In this document: positions 17,120-25,823 of the stretch, piece by piece
Numbering within the stretch: the first letter of the stretch is position 1
Layout of the letters: each line of letters starts with the position of its first letter
Assembly (NCBI RefSeq): GCF_014649495.1
Contig: NZ_BMTD01000010.1
Location: forward strand, 199,067 to 263,066
Direction: 5' to 3'
DNA: 64,000 nucleotides
Origin: Streptomyces filipinensis
GTDB taxonomy: Bacteria > Actinomycetota > Actinomycetes > Streptomycetales > Streptomycetaceae
Notes under the pieces: generated by a model
The model's input: the letters and a program-made list of their open reading frames with translations, nothing else
The model's database searches: none
Told to the model about the DNA's origin: nothing
Made by a program: the position numbers and the translations under genes

Positions 17120-17362
17120 GTGGCCGAGACCACCACCCAGCAGCAGCCGCTCGCGGCCTGGGACAAGCCGGAGCTGGACCTCAGCAAGGCCGAGTGGCAG
17201 TCCAGCAGCCGAGGGCTGGGCGATGTCCAGATCGCCTTTGTCGAGGGCTTCATCGCGATGCGCAACAGCGAGCGTCCGGAGAGCCCGTCCCTCATCTTCA
17301 CGCCGGCGGAATGGGGTGCCTTCGTCTCCGGAGCCCGGGAAGGGGAGTTCGACCTCACCTGA
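17120..17362 (+). CDS. DUF397 protein
   Basis: 80 residues from GTG 17120, preceded by GGGAGGAGC. Matches the DUF397 pattern: AEWQSSSRGLGDVQIAFVEG, then IAMRNSERP, LIFTPAEWGAF and a GEFD terminus. DUF397 proteins in Streptomyces usually lie beside an XRE-type regulator and are linked to development. Here no such regulator adjoins, so this is an orphan copy. Confidence 0.8.
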   Translation: MAETTTQQQPLAAWDKPELDLSKAEWQSSSRGLGDVQIAFVEGFIAMRNSERPESPSLIFTPAEWGAFVSGAREGEFDLT

Positions 17363-17500
17363 ACCGGACCCACCTGACCTGAACCGGGGGTGTTCCGAGC
17401 CGATTTCCGGACACGCGACCCACAGGACCCCGCTGGGACCACCGCCTGCGCCAGGCTGGCCCCAGCACGGGGAAGGTCGTGTTCCGAAAGGTGAGGGACG

Positions 17501-18403
17501 ATGAGCACTGCGCCGGTCATCGCCGCGGTCGACGGCTCGGACGACAGCCTGCGTGCGCTGGAGTGGGCCTTCGACGCCGCCCGCCGCCGAGGCGCACCGC
17601 TGCGGGTGGTGCACGTACGCCAGTACGCCGCCTGGGGCCAGGCCGACGTGCTGGTCGCCGCGCCGCCCGAGGCGGGGGGCGATCCCGTCCTCGACGACGT
17701 GCGCACCCGGCTCGCGGACCGCGGCGCGGAGCCCGCCGTCGAGTACGTCGCCCTGGAGGGCGTACCGGGCGCCGTGCTGCCGGAACTCGGCTCCGACGCC
17801 GAGCTGTTGGTCCTCGGCTCCCGGGGCCGCGGCGGCTTCGCCAGCCTCCTGCTCGGCTCCAACGGCCTGGCCGCCGCCCGGGACGCCGAGTGCCCGGTGG
17901 TCGTCGTACCCCGGCCCGGCCGTCAGGTGCACGGGGAGGGGCCGGCCGAGCCCGGGCCGCGCGTGGTCGTCGGCCTGCACGCCGACAGCCCGGACGAGGC
18001 CACCCTCGCCTTCGCCTTCGCCGAGGCCGCCCTGCGGCGGGCCCGCGTCCAGGTGATCGCCGCCTACCCGTGGCCGACGCAGACCTGGTCCGCGCCCGGC
18101 CAGCTCGTGCCGCCCCAGCCCGACCGGGACGCCGTCGAGAACGAGACCCGCGCCCTCGCCGAGGGCTTCCTCGCCCCGCACCGCACGCGGCACCCCGACG
18201 TCCGCGCCGACGCCGAGGCCCTGCCCGGCGACGCGGCCGGCCACCTCGTCGCCGCGTCCAAGGACGCCGAGCTGGTCGTCGTCGGCCGGCACCGGCGGCG
18301 GCTGCTCGCGCCGGCCCGCATGATGGGCTCGGTCACCCAGGCCGTCCTGCTGCACGCCGCGAGCCCGGTCGCGGTCGTGCCGCCGGGACCACCGCAGGCG
18401 TGA
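17501..18403 (+). CDS. Universal stress protein with two UspA domains
   Basis: 300 residues: UspA domain 1 about 5-142, domain 2 about 155-297. Domain 1 keeps the ATP-binding loop GSRGRGGFASLLLGSNG. In domain 2 the equivalent GRHRRRLLAPARMMGSV is altered, so only one site may bind nucleotide. AAAGGTGAGGGACG precedes the ATG. Tandem Usp proteins respond to hypoxia and stasis in actinobacteria; upstream I see only a poor likeness to a DosR-type box. Confidence 0.9.
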   Translation: MSTAPVIAAVDGSDDSLRALEWAFDAARRRGAPLRVVHVRQYAAWGQADVLVAAPPEAGGDPVLDDVRTRLADRGAEPAVEYVALEGVPGAVLPELGSDAELLVLGSRGRGGFASLLLGSNGLAAARDAECPVVVVPRPGRQVHGEGPAEPGPRVVVGLHADSPDEATLAFAFAEAALRRARVQVIAAYPWPTQTWSAPGQLVPPQPDRDAVENETRALAEGFLAPHRTRHPDVRADAEALPGDAAGHLVAASKDAELVVVGRHRRRLLAPARMMGSVTQAVLLHAASPVAVVPPGPPQA

Positions 18404-18615
18404 GCCCGGCAGCCCGGCGGGGCGCGGCGGCGTGGGCTTAGCAGAGCGCACGGCACTCAGCAATCCCCCCGACGCCGACCCGCATGGATCCGGCTGTGGT
18501 GTCCCGCGCCATGGTGGCGGCCCACCCGCGTACATACGGTTCCGCCACGCCCGGCGCCGTGTGCGCCGCCCACACACGAGCGGCCGGGACACGTGTCCTG
18601 ACGAAGGAGCCGCTC

Positions 18616-19848
18616 ATGCCGCTGCCACCGTTGCGAAAGCCGCCCGGAGCGCCGCCCCGTGCCCGCTTCCTGGCCCGCCTCCTCGCCGTCGTCGCCCTGG
18701 TCCTCGGCACCGCGCTCACCGGGCCCGTACCCGCCGCCCGGGCCTCCGTGGCGCTCACCCGGGTGAGCGACTTCGGATCCAACCCGGGCGCCCTCACCAT
18801 GTACGTGTACCGCCCCGCGTCCCTGCCCGCGCACCCTCCGGTCGTCGTGGCCCTGCACGGCTGCACCCAGAACGCACAGGTCTACGCCGACAACTCCGGC
18901 CTGCCCCGGATCGCCGACCGCGACGGCTTCCTGCTGGTCCTCGCCGAGACCGGCACCGCCAACAACGCGAGCCAGTGCTTCAACTGGTTCCAGGACACGG
19001 ACAACCGGCGCGGGCGGGGCGAGGCCCTGTCCGTACGGCAGATGGCCGGCCAGGCCGTGACCGCCTACGGCGCCGACCCCCAGCGGGTCTACGTCACCGG
19101 TCTGTCCGCGGGCGGCGCCATGACCGCCGTCCTGCTCGCGACCTACCCCGACGTCTTCTCCGCCGGCGCGGTCGTCGCGGGCCTGCCCTACGACTGCACC
19201 CGGGACGACGGCCCCTACACGTGCATGAACCCGGGCGTCGACCTCAGCCCGGAGCAGTGGGCCCAGCGCGTGCGGGACGCCTATCCGTCGTACACCGGGC
19301 CCTGGCCGCGCACCGCCATCTGGTACGGCGACCAGGACACCACGGTCGTCCCGCGCAACGCCACGGAGCTGCGCGACCAGTGGACGGCCCTGCACGGCCT
19401 CCCCCCGACCCCGAGCCGCACCACGACCATCGGCCCCGACGCCACCCAGCAGGACCAGTACCTGGCCGCCGACGGCACGGTCGCCGTGGAGGTCGACCGG
19501 GTCCCCGGCATCGGCCACGGCACCCCGGTCGACCCCGGCACCGGCACCGACCAGTGCGGCAGCACCGGAGCCCCCTACTTCCCGGCCTCGATCTGCGCCG
19601 GCTACTGGATCGCCCGGTTCTTCGGCCTCGACACCTCCGACCCGGGCGGCGGCGGTGGCGGCGGCGCCTCCTGCCACACGGCGAGCAACTACGCCCAGGT
19701 GCAGGCAGGCCGGGCCACCGCCAGCGGCGGATACACGTACGCCAAGGGATCCCAGCAGAACATGGGCCTCTACAACACCTTCGTCACCCACACCCTGAAG
19801 GAACAACCCACGGGTTACTACACCATCGCCGACAACGGCTGCCCCTGA
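18616..19848 (+). CDS. Secreted PHB-depolymerase / feruloyl-esterase family hydrolase
   Basis: 410 residues; ATG 18616 is backed by GAAGGAGC. A signal peptide (RFLARLLAVVALVLGTALTG, then AARA) leads into an esterase domain. It has the oxyanion motif VALHGCTQNA, the nucleophile GLSAGGAMTA, an Asp in YGDQDTTV and a His in GIGHGTPVD, as in carbohydrate-esterase-1/PHB depolymerases. A poly-Gly linker (about 345) joins a C-terminal domain of about 58 residues with two Cys, seen in other Streptomyces secreted esterases; it may bind polymer. Probably cleaves short polyesters or feruloyl/acetyl esters of plant polysaccharide. Confidence 0.88.
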   Translation: MPLPPLRKPPGAPPRARFLARLLAVVALVLGTALTGPVPAARASVALTRVSDFGSNPGALTMYVYRPASLPAHPPVVVALHGCTQNAQVYADNSGLPRIADRDGFLLVLAETGTANNASQCFNWFQDTDNRRGRGEALSVRQMAGQAVTAYGADPQRVYVTGLSAGGAMTAVLLATYPDVFSAGAVVAGLPYDCTRDDGPYTCMNPGVDLSPEQWAQRVRDAYPSYTGPWPRTAIWYGDQDTTVVPRNATELRDQWTALHGLPPTPSRTTTIGPDATQQDQYLAADGTVAVEVDRVPGIGHGTPVDPGTGTDQCGSTGAPYFPASICAGYWIARFFGLDTSDPGGGGGGGASCHTASNYAQVQAGRATASGGYTYAKGSQQNMGLYNTFVTHTLKEQPTGYYTIADNGCP

Positions 19849-19892
19849 CCGACGGACAGCCAGGCCCGGCCATGGTGGCCGACGACGCTGCG

Positions 19893-19915
19893 GGGGCCGC
19901 CTTCATGGCGGCCCC
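19893..19915 (+). terminator. Terminator hairpin after the secreted esterase
   Basis: GGGGCCGCC-TTCAT-GGCGGCCCC, a perfect 9-bp stem with a 5-base loop, 45 bp after the stop codon. Confidence 0.65.
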
Positions 19916-19983
19916 ACACATGTCCGGCGCGCCCACCTCGCCCCTAGCCTCCAGCCGTCCACCCACAGCCGGAGGAACCCCGT

Positions 19984-21405
19984 ATGCCCACCACACCCCC
20001 CGGACGGCCCGCACGCCGAACCGCCGTCCACACCCTCTCCTTCTCCCTCGCCGGGGCCTGCCTGCTCCTGACCACGCCGGCCACGGCGGCACCCACCGGC
20101 CTTCCGGACGACCACTGCGCCGGCCGCACCCACCTCCGGGTCCCCGGGGCCGCCCGCCAACAGGCCGACTGCCTGGACGAACTGACCACCGCCGGCACCG
20201 TGGCCTCCGGCCACACCGACCCCGCCGACTACGCCGGCCTCACGCCCAAGGACCTGCCCACACCCTCCGGTGTCCCCGGCATCCAGATCGACGGCTACTT
20301 CCCGGACACCTCCACCACCAACACCGACCACGGATGGCACCACGACTCCCAGTTCGTCATCCGCCTGCCCGACCACTGGAACGGCGGCCTGGTCGTCGCC
20401 GGCACCCCCGGAAACCGCGAGCAGTACGCCAACGACAAGGCCATCGCCGACTGGGTGCTCGCCCGCGGCTACGCCTACGCCGCCACCGACAAGGGCAACA
20501 CCGGCACGGCCTTCTACCGGGACGGCCACAGCCCCGGCGACGCCATCGCCGAGTGGAACACCCGCCTCACCCAGCTCACCCGAGCCTCACGCGCCGTGGT
20601 CACCCAGCGCTACCACCGCCCCCCGGCCCGCACGATCGCGACGGGTCTGTCCAACGGCGGCTACCTCGTACGCTGGCAACTGGAGAACCACCCCGAGCTG
20701 TACGACGGCGGAGTCGACTGGGAAGGCACCCTCTGGCGCACGGCCGGACCCAACCCGCTCACCTTCCTGCCGCCCGCACTGCGCCACTACCCCGTCTACG
20801 CCGCCGGCGGCCCCGCGGCGGCCGCCGCCCGGGACGCCCTGCACAAGGCGGGCTTCCCGGCGGGCTCCGAGTTCCTGTGGCCGTACCACCACCAGGTCTA
20901 CTGGGACCTGACCCAGCGCATCTACCGGGAGGAACTCGACCCCGGCTACGACGGTGCCACCGAGGCCGGCACCCCGTTCTGCGCCTCCGGCACCCCCGCC
21001 TGCGACGCCGACTACGACTACGCGGCCCGCCCCGCCGCCGTCCGCCGCGCGGTCGGCCGGATCGCCCTCACCGGACGCATCGGCAAGCCACTGATCACCC
21101 TCCAGGGCACCCTCGACGTGCTGTTGCCGATCAGCCAGGACTCCGACGTCTACGCCCGTATGGTCCACTCGGCCGGACGGGGCTCCCTGCTGCGCTATTA
21201 CCGCATCGAGGACGGTACCCACACCGACGCGCTCGTCGACGCCTTCCCCGGCCGGCTGCGCCCGATGGTGCCCTGCCACCGCTCGGCCTTCGAGGCCCTG
21301 GAACGCTGGATCACCGAAAACGTGCTCCCGCCCGCGGACCGCACGGTCCCCCGCCCGCCCGACGCGGCCCCCGCCACGCTCCTCACCACCTGCCCCCTGA
21401 GCTGA
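19984..21405 (+). CDS. Secreted alpha/beta hydrolase, tannase / hydroxybutyrate-oligomer-hydrolase-like
   Basis: 473 residues with a signal peptide ending near TPATAAP (about 36). The nucleophile elbow is ATGLSNGGYLVRWQLE. An acidic residue lies in the LQGTLDVLLPISQDSDVY strand, and the histidine probably in EDGTHTDALV. The extended lid and paired cysteines (CAGRTH, QADCLDE, FCASGTPACDAD) fit the tannase/feruloyl esterase or oligomer-hydrolase families; I cannot choose between them. GGAGG lies 9 bases before the ATG. It follows another secreted esterase in the same direction but behind a terminator, so it has its own promoter. Confidence 0.8.
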   Translation: MPTTPPGRPARRTAVHTLSFSLAGACLLLTTPATAAPTGLPDDHCAGRTHLRVPGAARQQADCLDELTTAGTVASGHTDPADYAGLTPKDLPTPSGVPGIQIDGYFPDTSTTNTDHGWHHDSQFVIRLPDHWNGGLVVAGTPGNREQYANDKAIADWVLARGYAYAATDKGNTGTAFYRDGHSPGDAIAEWNTRLTQLTRASRAVVTQRYHRPPARTIATGLSNGGYLVRWQLENHPELYDGGVDWEGTLWRTAGPNPLTFLPPALRHYPVYAAGGPAAAAARDALHKAGFPAGSEFLWPYHHQVYWDLTQRIYREELDPGYDGATEAGTPFCASGTPACDADYDYAARPAAVRRAVGRIALTGRIGKPLITLQGTLDVLLPISQDSDVYARMVHSAGRGSLLRYYRIEDGTHTDALVDAFPGRLRPMVPCHRSAFEALERWITENVLPPADRTVPRPPDAAPATLLTTCPLS

Positions 21406-21433
21406 GCGGACCCGCACGCGAAGGGGCGGACCG

Positions 21434-21459
21434 CGCTCGGCAGGCGGCCGCGCCGAGCG
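21434..21459 (+). terminator. Terminator hairpin after the tannase-like gene
   Basis: CGCTCGGC (21434-21441) pairs perfectly with GCCGAGCG (21452-21459) around a 10-base loop, 29 bp after the stop. Confidence 0.55.
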
Positions 21460-21562
21460 GGCCCGGCCGGCCACGACGGGCCGCCGATGATCGACGGCCT
21501 GTCACGGTACTTCCGGCGGAGCCCAGGTCACCCACCAGTGCCCGGGCACGTACCATGGCCGC

Positions 21563-22060
21563 ATGTCGTTCCTCCGCCGCCGCAGCGCCACTCCCGCCGG
21601 ACCCGACTTCGACGTGCTGGCCATGGACCCGGGCGACTGGCCGGGCAACCTCGGCGCGGGCCTGCTGCCCGCCCCCGACGGCACCTGCCAGGGTGTCTTC
21701 CTGCGCTACGACCTCTTCGGCGGCCGCGGTCCCGCCATGATCATCGGCAATCTGCCGGAGGGCTCCCCGGCCCGCGAGGTCGCCGAGGGGGAGATCCCCT
21801 TCGAGGTGGGCCAGCTGCTGCTGGCGCTGGAGAACGGCGAGGAGGTCACCGTCGTCGGTGTCGAGGACACCCCGGTCCTCCAGGGCGACAACCTCCTCAT
21901 CGTGCGGCGGCTGAAGCTGTCCGAGTCACGGATCTCCTGCGTCCAGTTCGACCGCAGCGACGGCGTCCTCGTCACCATCGCCGCGTGGGACCGCCCCATC
22001 ACCGACGACCTGTACGCCCTGCTGAAGCCGCTCCCGGCGGAGCTTTTCCAGCAGGGCTGA
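21563..22060 (+). CDS. Conserved hypothetical protein, 165 residues
   Basis: No family recognised. The protein is acidic and soluble with mixed alpha/beta patterns: FDVLAMDPGDWPGN, GVFLRYDLFGGRGPAMIIGN, IPFEVGQLLLALENG and LLIVRRLKLSESRISC. It has no signal peptide and no obvious catalytic motif. Codon usage is normal for the window. It ends 16 bp before the convergent amidase stop. Confidence 0.7.
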   Translation: MSFLRRRSATPAGPDFDVLAMDPGDWPGNLGAGLLPAPDGTCQGVFLRYDLFGGRGPAMIIGNLPEGSPAREVAEGEIPFEVGQLLLALENGEEVTVVGVEDTPVLQGDNLLIVRRLKLSESRISCVQFDRSDGVLVTIAAWDRPITDDLYALLKPLPAELFQQG

Positions 22061-22076
22061 CGCAGGCGGCGCGCGG

Positions 22077-24044
22077 CTAGCCCGCCGAGCCCTCGACGCT
22101 CACGTCCGCGGCGCGCACGAACCCGACCCGGTGGCCGTACTGGATCTCGTAGTACAGGTCCTTGCCCACCACGACCCGGTGCGCATCGGTGGTGAAGGTG
22201 ACCGCGTAGTAGTACTCGCCGGGCACCACGTCACCGACCACGTACTTCTGTCCGGCCGGGATCGTGTACGGCAGCGGGACGACCGCCTGGGCGGGGACGT
22301 CCGCCGGGTAGGCCTCCTTCTCCGGGTACGCGCGGCCGTACACCGGCACGCTCGCCAGACCGTCCCTCGGCGTGATCACCAGCCCCTGGGCGGGCACCGC
22401 CGTCGCCGCCTTGCGCGGGTTCTGGAACCAGGCCTTCTGACCCAGGTACCAGATCGCGGTCCAGTCGCCCCAGCGGTCCGCCACCGCGTACTGCTGGCCC
22501 GTGGACACCCGGGAGGACAGGTCGTTCACGTCGACGGTCGGGTCCTTCTTCAGACCGACGTCCTTGACCAGCGGCGCGTTCACGTCGTGGTCCGTGTACA
22601 GCCGCACCTCGCTGGAGCCGTGCGCCGCGCACGCGACACCGCTCGTGGCGCAGCCCGTGTACGTCGGCTGGTTCGCCGCGTAGTCAGGCAGGATCGTCAC
22701 CAGCCCGGACGACTTGCCCGGGCTGCGCCTGAACGGGTGGCCCAGCAGCTGGAAGTAGTGCCGCCAGTCCCAGTACGGACCCGGGTCCGTGTGCATGCCG
22801 GGGACGGAGGACGCGGTCGGACCGGGCACGTTGTCGTGGCCCAGGATGTGCTGCCGGTCCAGCGGGATGCCGTACCTCTCGCTCAGGTACTTCACCAGCC
22901 GGGCCGAGGACCGGTACATCGCCTCCGTGTACCAGGCGTCCGGATCGGCGAGGAAACCCTCGTGCTCGATGCCGATGGACCGGGCGTTGACGTCCCAGTT
23001 GCCCGCGTGCCAGGCCACGTCCTTCGCCTTGACGTGCTGGGCGATCAGACCGTCCGTGGAACGCACGGTGTAGTTCCACGACACGTAGGTGGGGTCCTGG
23101 ACCAGGTTCAGGACCCCGTCCCAGGTGCCTTCCGTGTCATGGATGACGAGGTACCTGATGCGCTGTGACACCGGGCGGTCGCCGAGGTCGTGGTTGCCGT
23201 AGTCGCCGTCACCGAACTCCGCGTACGGCGCCCAGACCGATTCGCAGGACACCGAGCTGGGGCACTCGACACCGTCCCGGGGCAGCGTGCGCAGGCCTGC
23301 CCGCCGCAGCGGGGCGGTGTCCGCGGTCAGCAGCGGCTGGGCCGCCAGCGCGACCAGCTGGCCGTCGTCCGTGGTGCGCTCCTCACCGGTGCGCAGGACG
23401 TCGTACACGTCGTTCGCGTACGCCGCCGCGGTCGCCGTGTCGTCGGCGCCGGAGAAGCGGGCCACCGCTCCGTACCAGTCGGCCGGGTCGGCGCTCAGCG
23501 GTTCGCCCAGCTCCTTCTGCGCGGCGGCGAGCAGGGCGGCGCCGCCGGCCACGTTCGCCGCGGGGTCGGTGCGCAGCCGCTCGGCCGGCAGGCCGGTCAG
23601 CTCCGCCGCTTTCCGAAGCGTCTTCAGGCGGGCCGGGAGCGCGGACTCGGCCGGCACCTGGACGTCGGGGTGCACGGCGGCGCGGGCCGTGTCGCCGCGG
23701 GCGTCCCCCGGGCCCTCGGCGAGGTGCTCCGTGACGGCGAGCGCGGTCCGGGCGTCCGTGAGGTGCATCGGACCGTAGCCGCCGGTCACACTCGGCGCCC
23801 CGGCGTGCCAGTCCCAGCGGGACTGCAGGTACGAGACCGCCAGCAGGACGCTCTGCGGCACGTGGTAGTCCGCCGCCGCGGTGGCGAACGCCTCCTGCAG
23901 ATGGTCGGTGGAGTCCGCGGCGCTCTGCGCGGGAGCCGCGCCGAGCAGGGGCAGCAGCAGGGCCGCGGAGGCCAGGGGGCCGGCGGCCCGCCGCAGGTGT
24001 CTGTGGCCGGGTGCGGACGTGGGGTCGGTGGCGGAACCTCGCAA
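22077..24044 (-). CDS. Secreted N-acetylmuramoyl-L-alanine amidase with a transglycosylase-like domain
   Basis: 655 residues. The start is TTG 24044, because AGGAGG sits exactly 5 bases upstream and no ATG/GTG gives a sensible N-terminus. Signal peptide to about 42. Residues 45-215 resemble a lytic-transglycosylase module (YHVPQSVLLAVSYLQSRWD ... GGYGPMHLT), but the catalytic Glu position reads Gln74. The amidase_2/PGRP domain follows, with zinc ligands suggested by LVIHDTEG (His302) and ILGHDNVPGP. The C-terminal about 220 residues look like SH3-type wall-binding repeats (VRLYTDHDVNAPLV, VPVYGRAYPEKEAY). It should cut the amide bond between muramic acid and the stem peptide. Confidence 0.87.
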   Translation of the reverse strand: MRGSATDPTSAPGHRHLRRAAGPLASAALLLPLLGAAPAQSAADSTDHLQEAFATAAADYHVPQSVLLAVSYLQSRWDWHAGAPSVTGGYGPMHLTDARTALAVTEHLAEGPGDARGDTARAAVHPDVQVPAESALPARLKTLRKAAELTGLPAERLRTDPAANVAGGAALLAAAQKELGEPLSADPADWYGAVARFSGADDTATAAAYANDVYDVLRTGEERTTDDGQLVALAAQPLLTADTAPLRRAGLRTLPRDGVECPSSVSCESVWAPYAEFGDGDYGNHDLGDRPVSQRIRYLVIHDTEGTWDGVLNLVQDPTYVSWNYTVRSTDGLIAQHVKAKDVAWHAGNWDVNARSIGIEHEGFLADPDAWYTEAMYRSSARLVKYLSERYGIPLDRQHILGHDNVPGPTASSVPGMHTDPGPYWDWRHYFQLLGHPFRRSPGKSSGLVTILPDYAANQPTYTGCATSGVACAAHGSSEVRLYTDHDVNAPLVKDVGLKKDPTVDVNDLSSRVSTGQQYAVADRWGDWTAIWYLGQKAWFQNPRKAATAVPAQGLVITPRDGLASVPVYGRAYPEKEAYPADVPAQAVVPLPYTIPAGQKYVVGDVVPGEYYYAVTFTTDAHRVVVGKDLYYEIQYGHRVGFVRAADVSVEGSAG

Positions 24045-24212
24045 TGCGGCCTCCTGGGACGGACGGGCGTGGCGGGGCGTGCGGCGCCGAGCTGGGTCAG
24101 TGGTACCGGCTTGCCGACGATCCGTCAATGATGCCGTCAGGACAGGGATTTCCCTTGTCACGGAGGGGTTCCGGCGCGTTTCGCGGCGGCGGCGCGCGGG
24201 CCTGCGGGGCTT

Positions 24213-24230
24213 CACTGGCGTACACCAGTG
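24213..24230. promoter_or_regulatory. 18-bp near-perfect palindrome upstream of the amidase gene
   Basis: CACTGG-CGTACA-CCAGTG: perfect 6-bp arms and a symmetrical GTAC core, so 16 of 18 positions are symmetric. It lies 169-186 bp upstream of the amidase TTG and downstream of the APH gene terminator, within the amidase promoter region. Confidence 0.45.
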
Positions 24231-24293
24231 GCCACGGTCGGACGCGCGTACGAAGGCCGCGGCGCCGACCCGGTACCCGGCCCGGACATACGA

Positions 24294-24333
24294 AGGTCCG
24301 CGGTGCGCCGCCGCTCTGGCGCACCGCGGACCT
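24294..24333 (-). terminator. Strong terminator hairpin after the APH-fold gene
   Basis: A 16-bp perfect stem (24294-24309 with 24318-24333) around an 8-base loop, 9 bases after the APH stop on the minus strand. Among the longest stems in the window. Confidence 0.75.
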
Positions 24334-24342
24334 CCGTCCCCG

Positions 24343-25488
24343 TCAGCGAGTGCCGACCGCCGCACGGACGGCCCTGCGGGCCATCTGGCAGTCGTCGTGC
24401 AGCCGCCTGAGCAGCAGCCGCTGTTCCTCGCCGGACGGCACGGCACCCGGGTGGGCCAGGCCCGTCGCCGCCGGGGCCGCGTCGTGCATCGAACGCTGCA
24501 CGGCCGTCTCGTAGGTACGGATCTCCCGGGTCAGCAGCAGCATCAGGTTCACCAGGAAGGCGTCCCGTGAGGCCGGCCCCGCCGACTGGGCGATCTGGCT
24601 GATCTGGCGCCGGGCCGCCGGCGCGTCCCCGAGCACCAGCCACAGCGTCGCCAGGTCGTACCCCGGCAGGTACCAGCCCGCGTGCTCCCAGTCCACCAGC
24701 ACTGGACCGGCCGGGGACAGCAGGATGTTCGACAGCAGGGCGTCGCCGTGGCAGAACTGCAGCATGCCGTGGCGGCCCACCTCGTGGGCGATGCCGTGCA
24801 GCAGCTTCTGCAGGTCGCCGAGGTCCCGGTCGGTGAGCAGGCCCAACTCGTGGTACCGGGAGATCCGGGTGCCGTAGTCCAGCGGCATGTCGAACGTGCC
24901 CGCCGGGGGCCGCCAGGCGTTCACCCGGCAGATCGCGCCGAGCGCGGCCCGGATGTCCGCGCGGGGCGGCGCCTCCGCCGGATGCCGCTGGAGCGCCGCC
25001 ACCCGGCCCGGCGAACGCTCGATCACCAGTGTGCAGTTGTCCGGGTCCGCCGCGATCAGCCGGGGCACACGGACCGGGGGCCGGTGCCGGACGAACGAGC
25101 GGTATGCGGCTATCTCGTGGCGGAACCGCTCGGCCCAGGCGGTCGAGTGGTCCAGCAGACACTTGGCCACGGCCGTGCTGCGCCCTGTCGTCCCGACGAG
25201 GAGGACGGACCGTCCGCTGCGCCGCAGCACCTGTACCGGAGCGAACTCCGGGCAGATCCGGTGCACCGAGGCGATCGCGGTGCGCAGCTGCGCACCCTGG
25301 GGGCCGGACAAGTCCAGTCTCCCGCTGAGCGGTTGGGTGCCGGGCTGGCCGGGGACCCGCCGGGGCCGGCCCGCGACCGGCACGGGTCCGCCCGGTCGCG
25401 CCACCGGGTCCAGATACGGTCCGCCGCCCGCCGGGCGGGAGCGCAGCGGCCGGGGCGGGGCGGACACGGAGGACGATGCTGCGTACAT
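24343..25488 (-). CDS. Aminoglycoside-phosphotransferase-fold kinase
   Basis: 381 residues from ATG 25488. The catalytic loop FCHGDALLSNILL (HGDxxxxN) and the metal motif VLVDWEHAGW define the APH/choline-kinase fold. The ATP-binding N-lobe is around VLLVGTTGRSTAVAKCLLD. The substrate is unknown: members phosphorylate aminoglycosides, macrolides, choline or homoserine, and none of those is implied by context. The first 60 residues are low-complexity Pro/Gly/Arg. It is divergent from the nsd-type gene across 335 bp, a pairing I recall being conserved in Streptomyces, so a role linked to development rather than drug resistance is possible. Confidence 0.85.
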   Translation of the reverse strand: MYAASSSVSAPPRPLRSRPAGGGPYLDPVARPGGPVPVAGRPRRVPGQPGTQPLSGRLDLSGPQGAQLRTAIASVHRICPEFAPVQVLRRSGRSVLLVGTTGRSTAVAKCLLDHSTAWAERFRHEIAAYRSFVRHRPPVRVPRLIAADPDNCTLVIERSPGRVAALQRHPAEAPPRADIRAALGAICRVNAWRPPAGTFDMPLDYGTRISRYHELGLLTDRDLGDLQKLLHGIAHEVGRHGMLQFCHGDALLSNILLSPAGPVLVDWEHAGWYLPGYDLATLWLVLGDAPAARRQISQIAQSAGPASRDAFLVNLMLLLTREIRTYETAVQRSMHDAAPAATGLAHPGAVPSGEEQRLLLRRLHDDCQMARRAVRAAVGTR

Positions 25489-25823
25489 GGGAGATACAGA
25501 TCCCTTCGTGTGCCTGCGGTGCCTGCCTGTGGTTCCGTGCTCGGCGCACATGCGCGGGGCCCGGGCGTTCGAGGAGCCCGTACTCCGATCGCATGCACTG
25601 CGAGCGTGCGCCTGCCCGGCCCGGCCGTACGGGTGCACCCTGGGGAATGCACCCGACAGCTCGACGAGGCCGAGCTGCGACCGGGTCGGGGTGGCGCGTT
25701 CCTACTCGACACCCGATGCCCAGTGGCACACCATCTGGCGGACCCTGGCGAACCCTGGCGAATAGTCGCCCGGCAACCTCCACCGGGCTACTGTCAACTC
25801 AGCCGAGAACCTGGGGGCTTGAC
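25489..25823. other. 335-bp divergent promoter region with repeats (APH / nsd)
   Basis: No gene seen. It holds a perfect dyad, GGGTGCA (25631-25637) with TGCACCC (25648-25654), and a tandem 10-bp direct repeat ACCCTGGCGA at 25742-25751 and 25752-25761, about 65 bp before the nsd start. Either could be a regulator site. Confidence 0.5.

Noticed and set aside
17400..17500. DosR/DevR-like box before the universal stress protein (GGGACC near GGCCCC)
   Set aside because: Spacing and flanks do not match the consensus closely enough to claim.
18432..21740. A 1102-codon plus-strand frame
   Set aside because: Spans two real secreted-enzyme genes and their terminators in another frame; Pro/Arg/His-rich without domains.
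24343..25488. Aminoglycoside resistance gene
   Set aside because: Only the general APH fold is visible; the neighbourhood is developmental, not a biosynthetic or resistance cluster.
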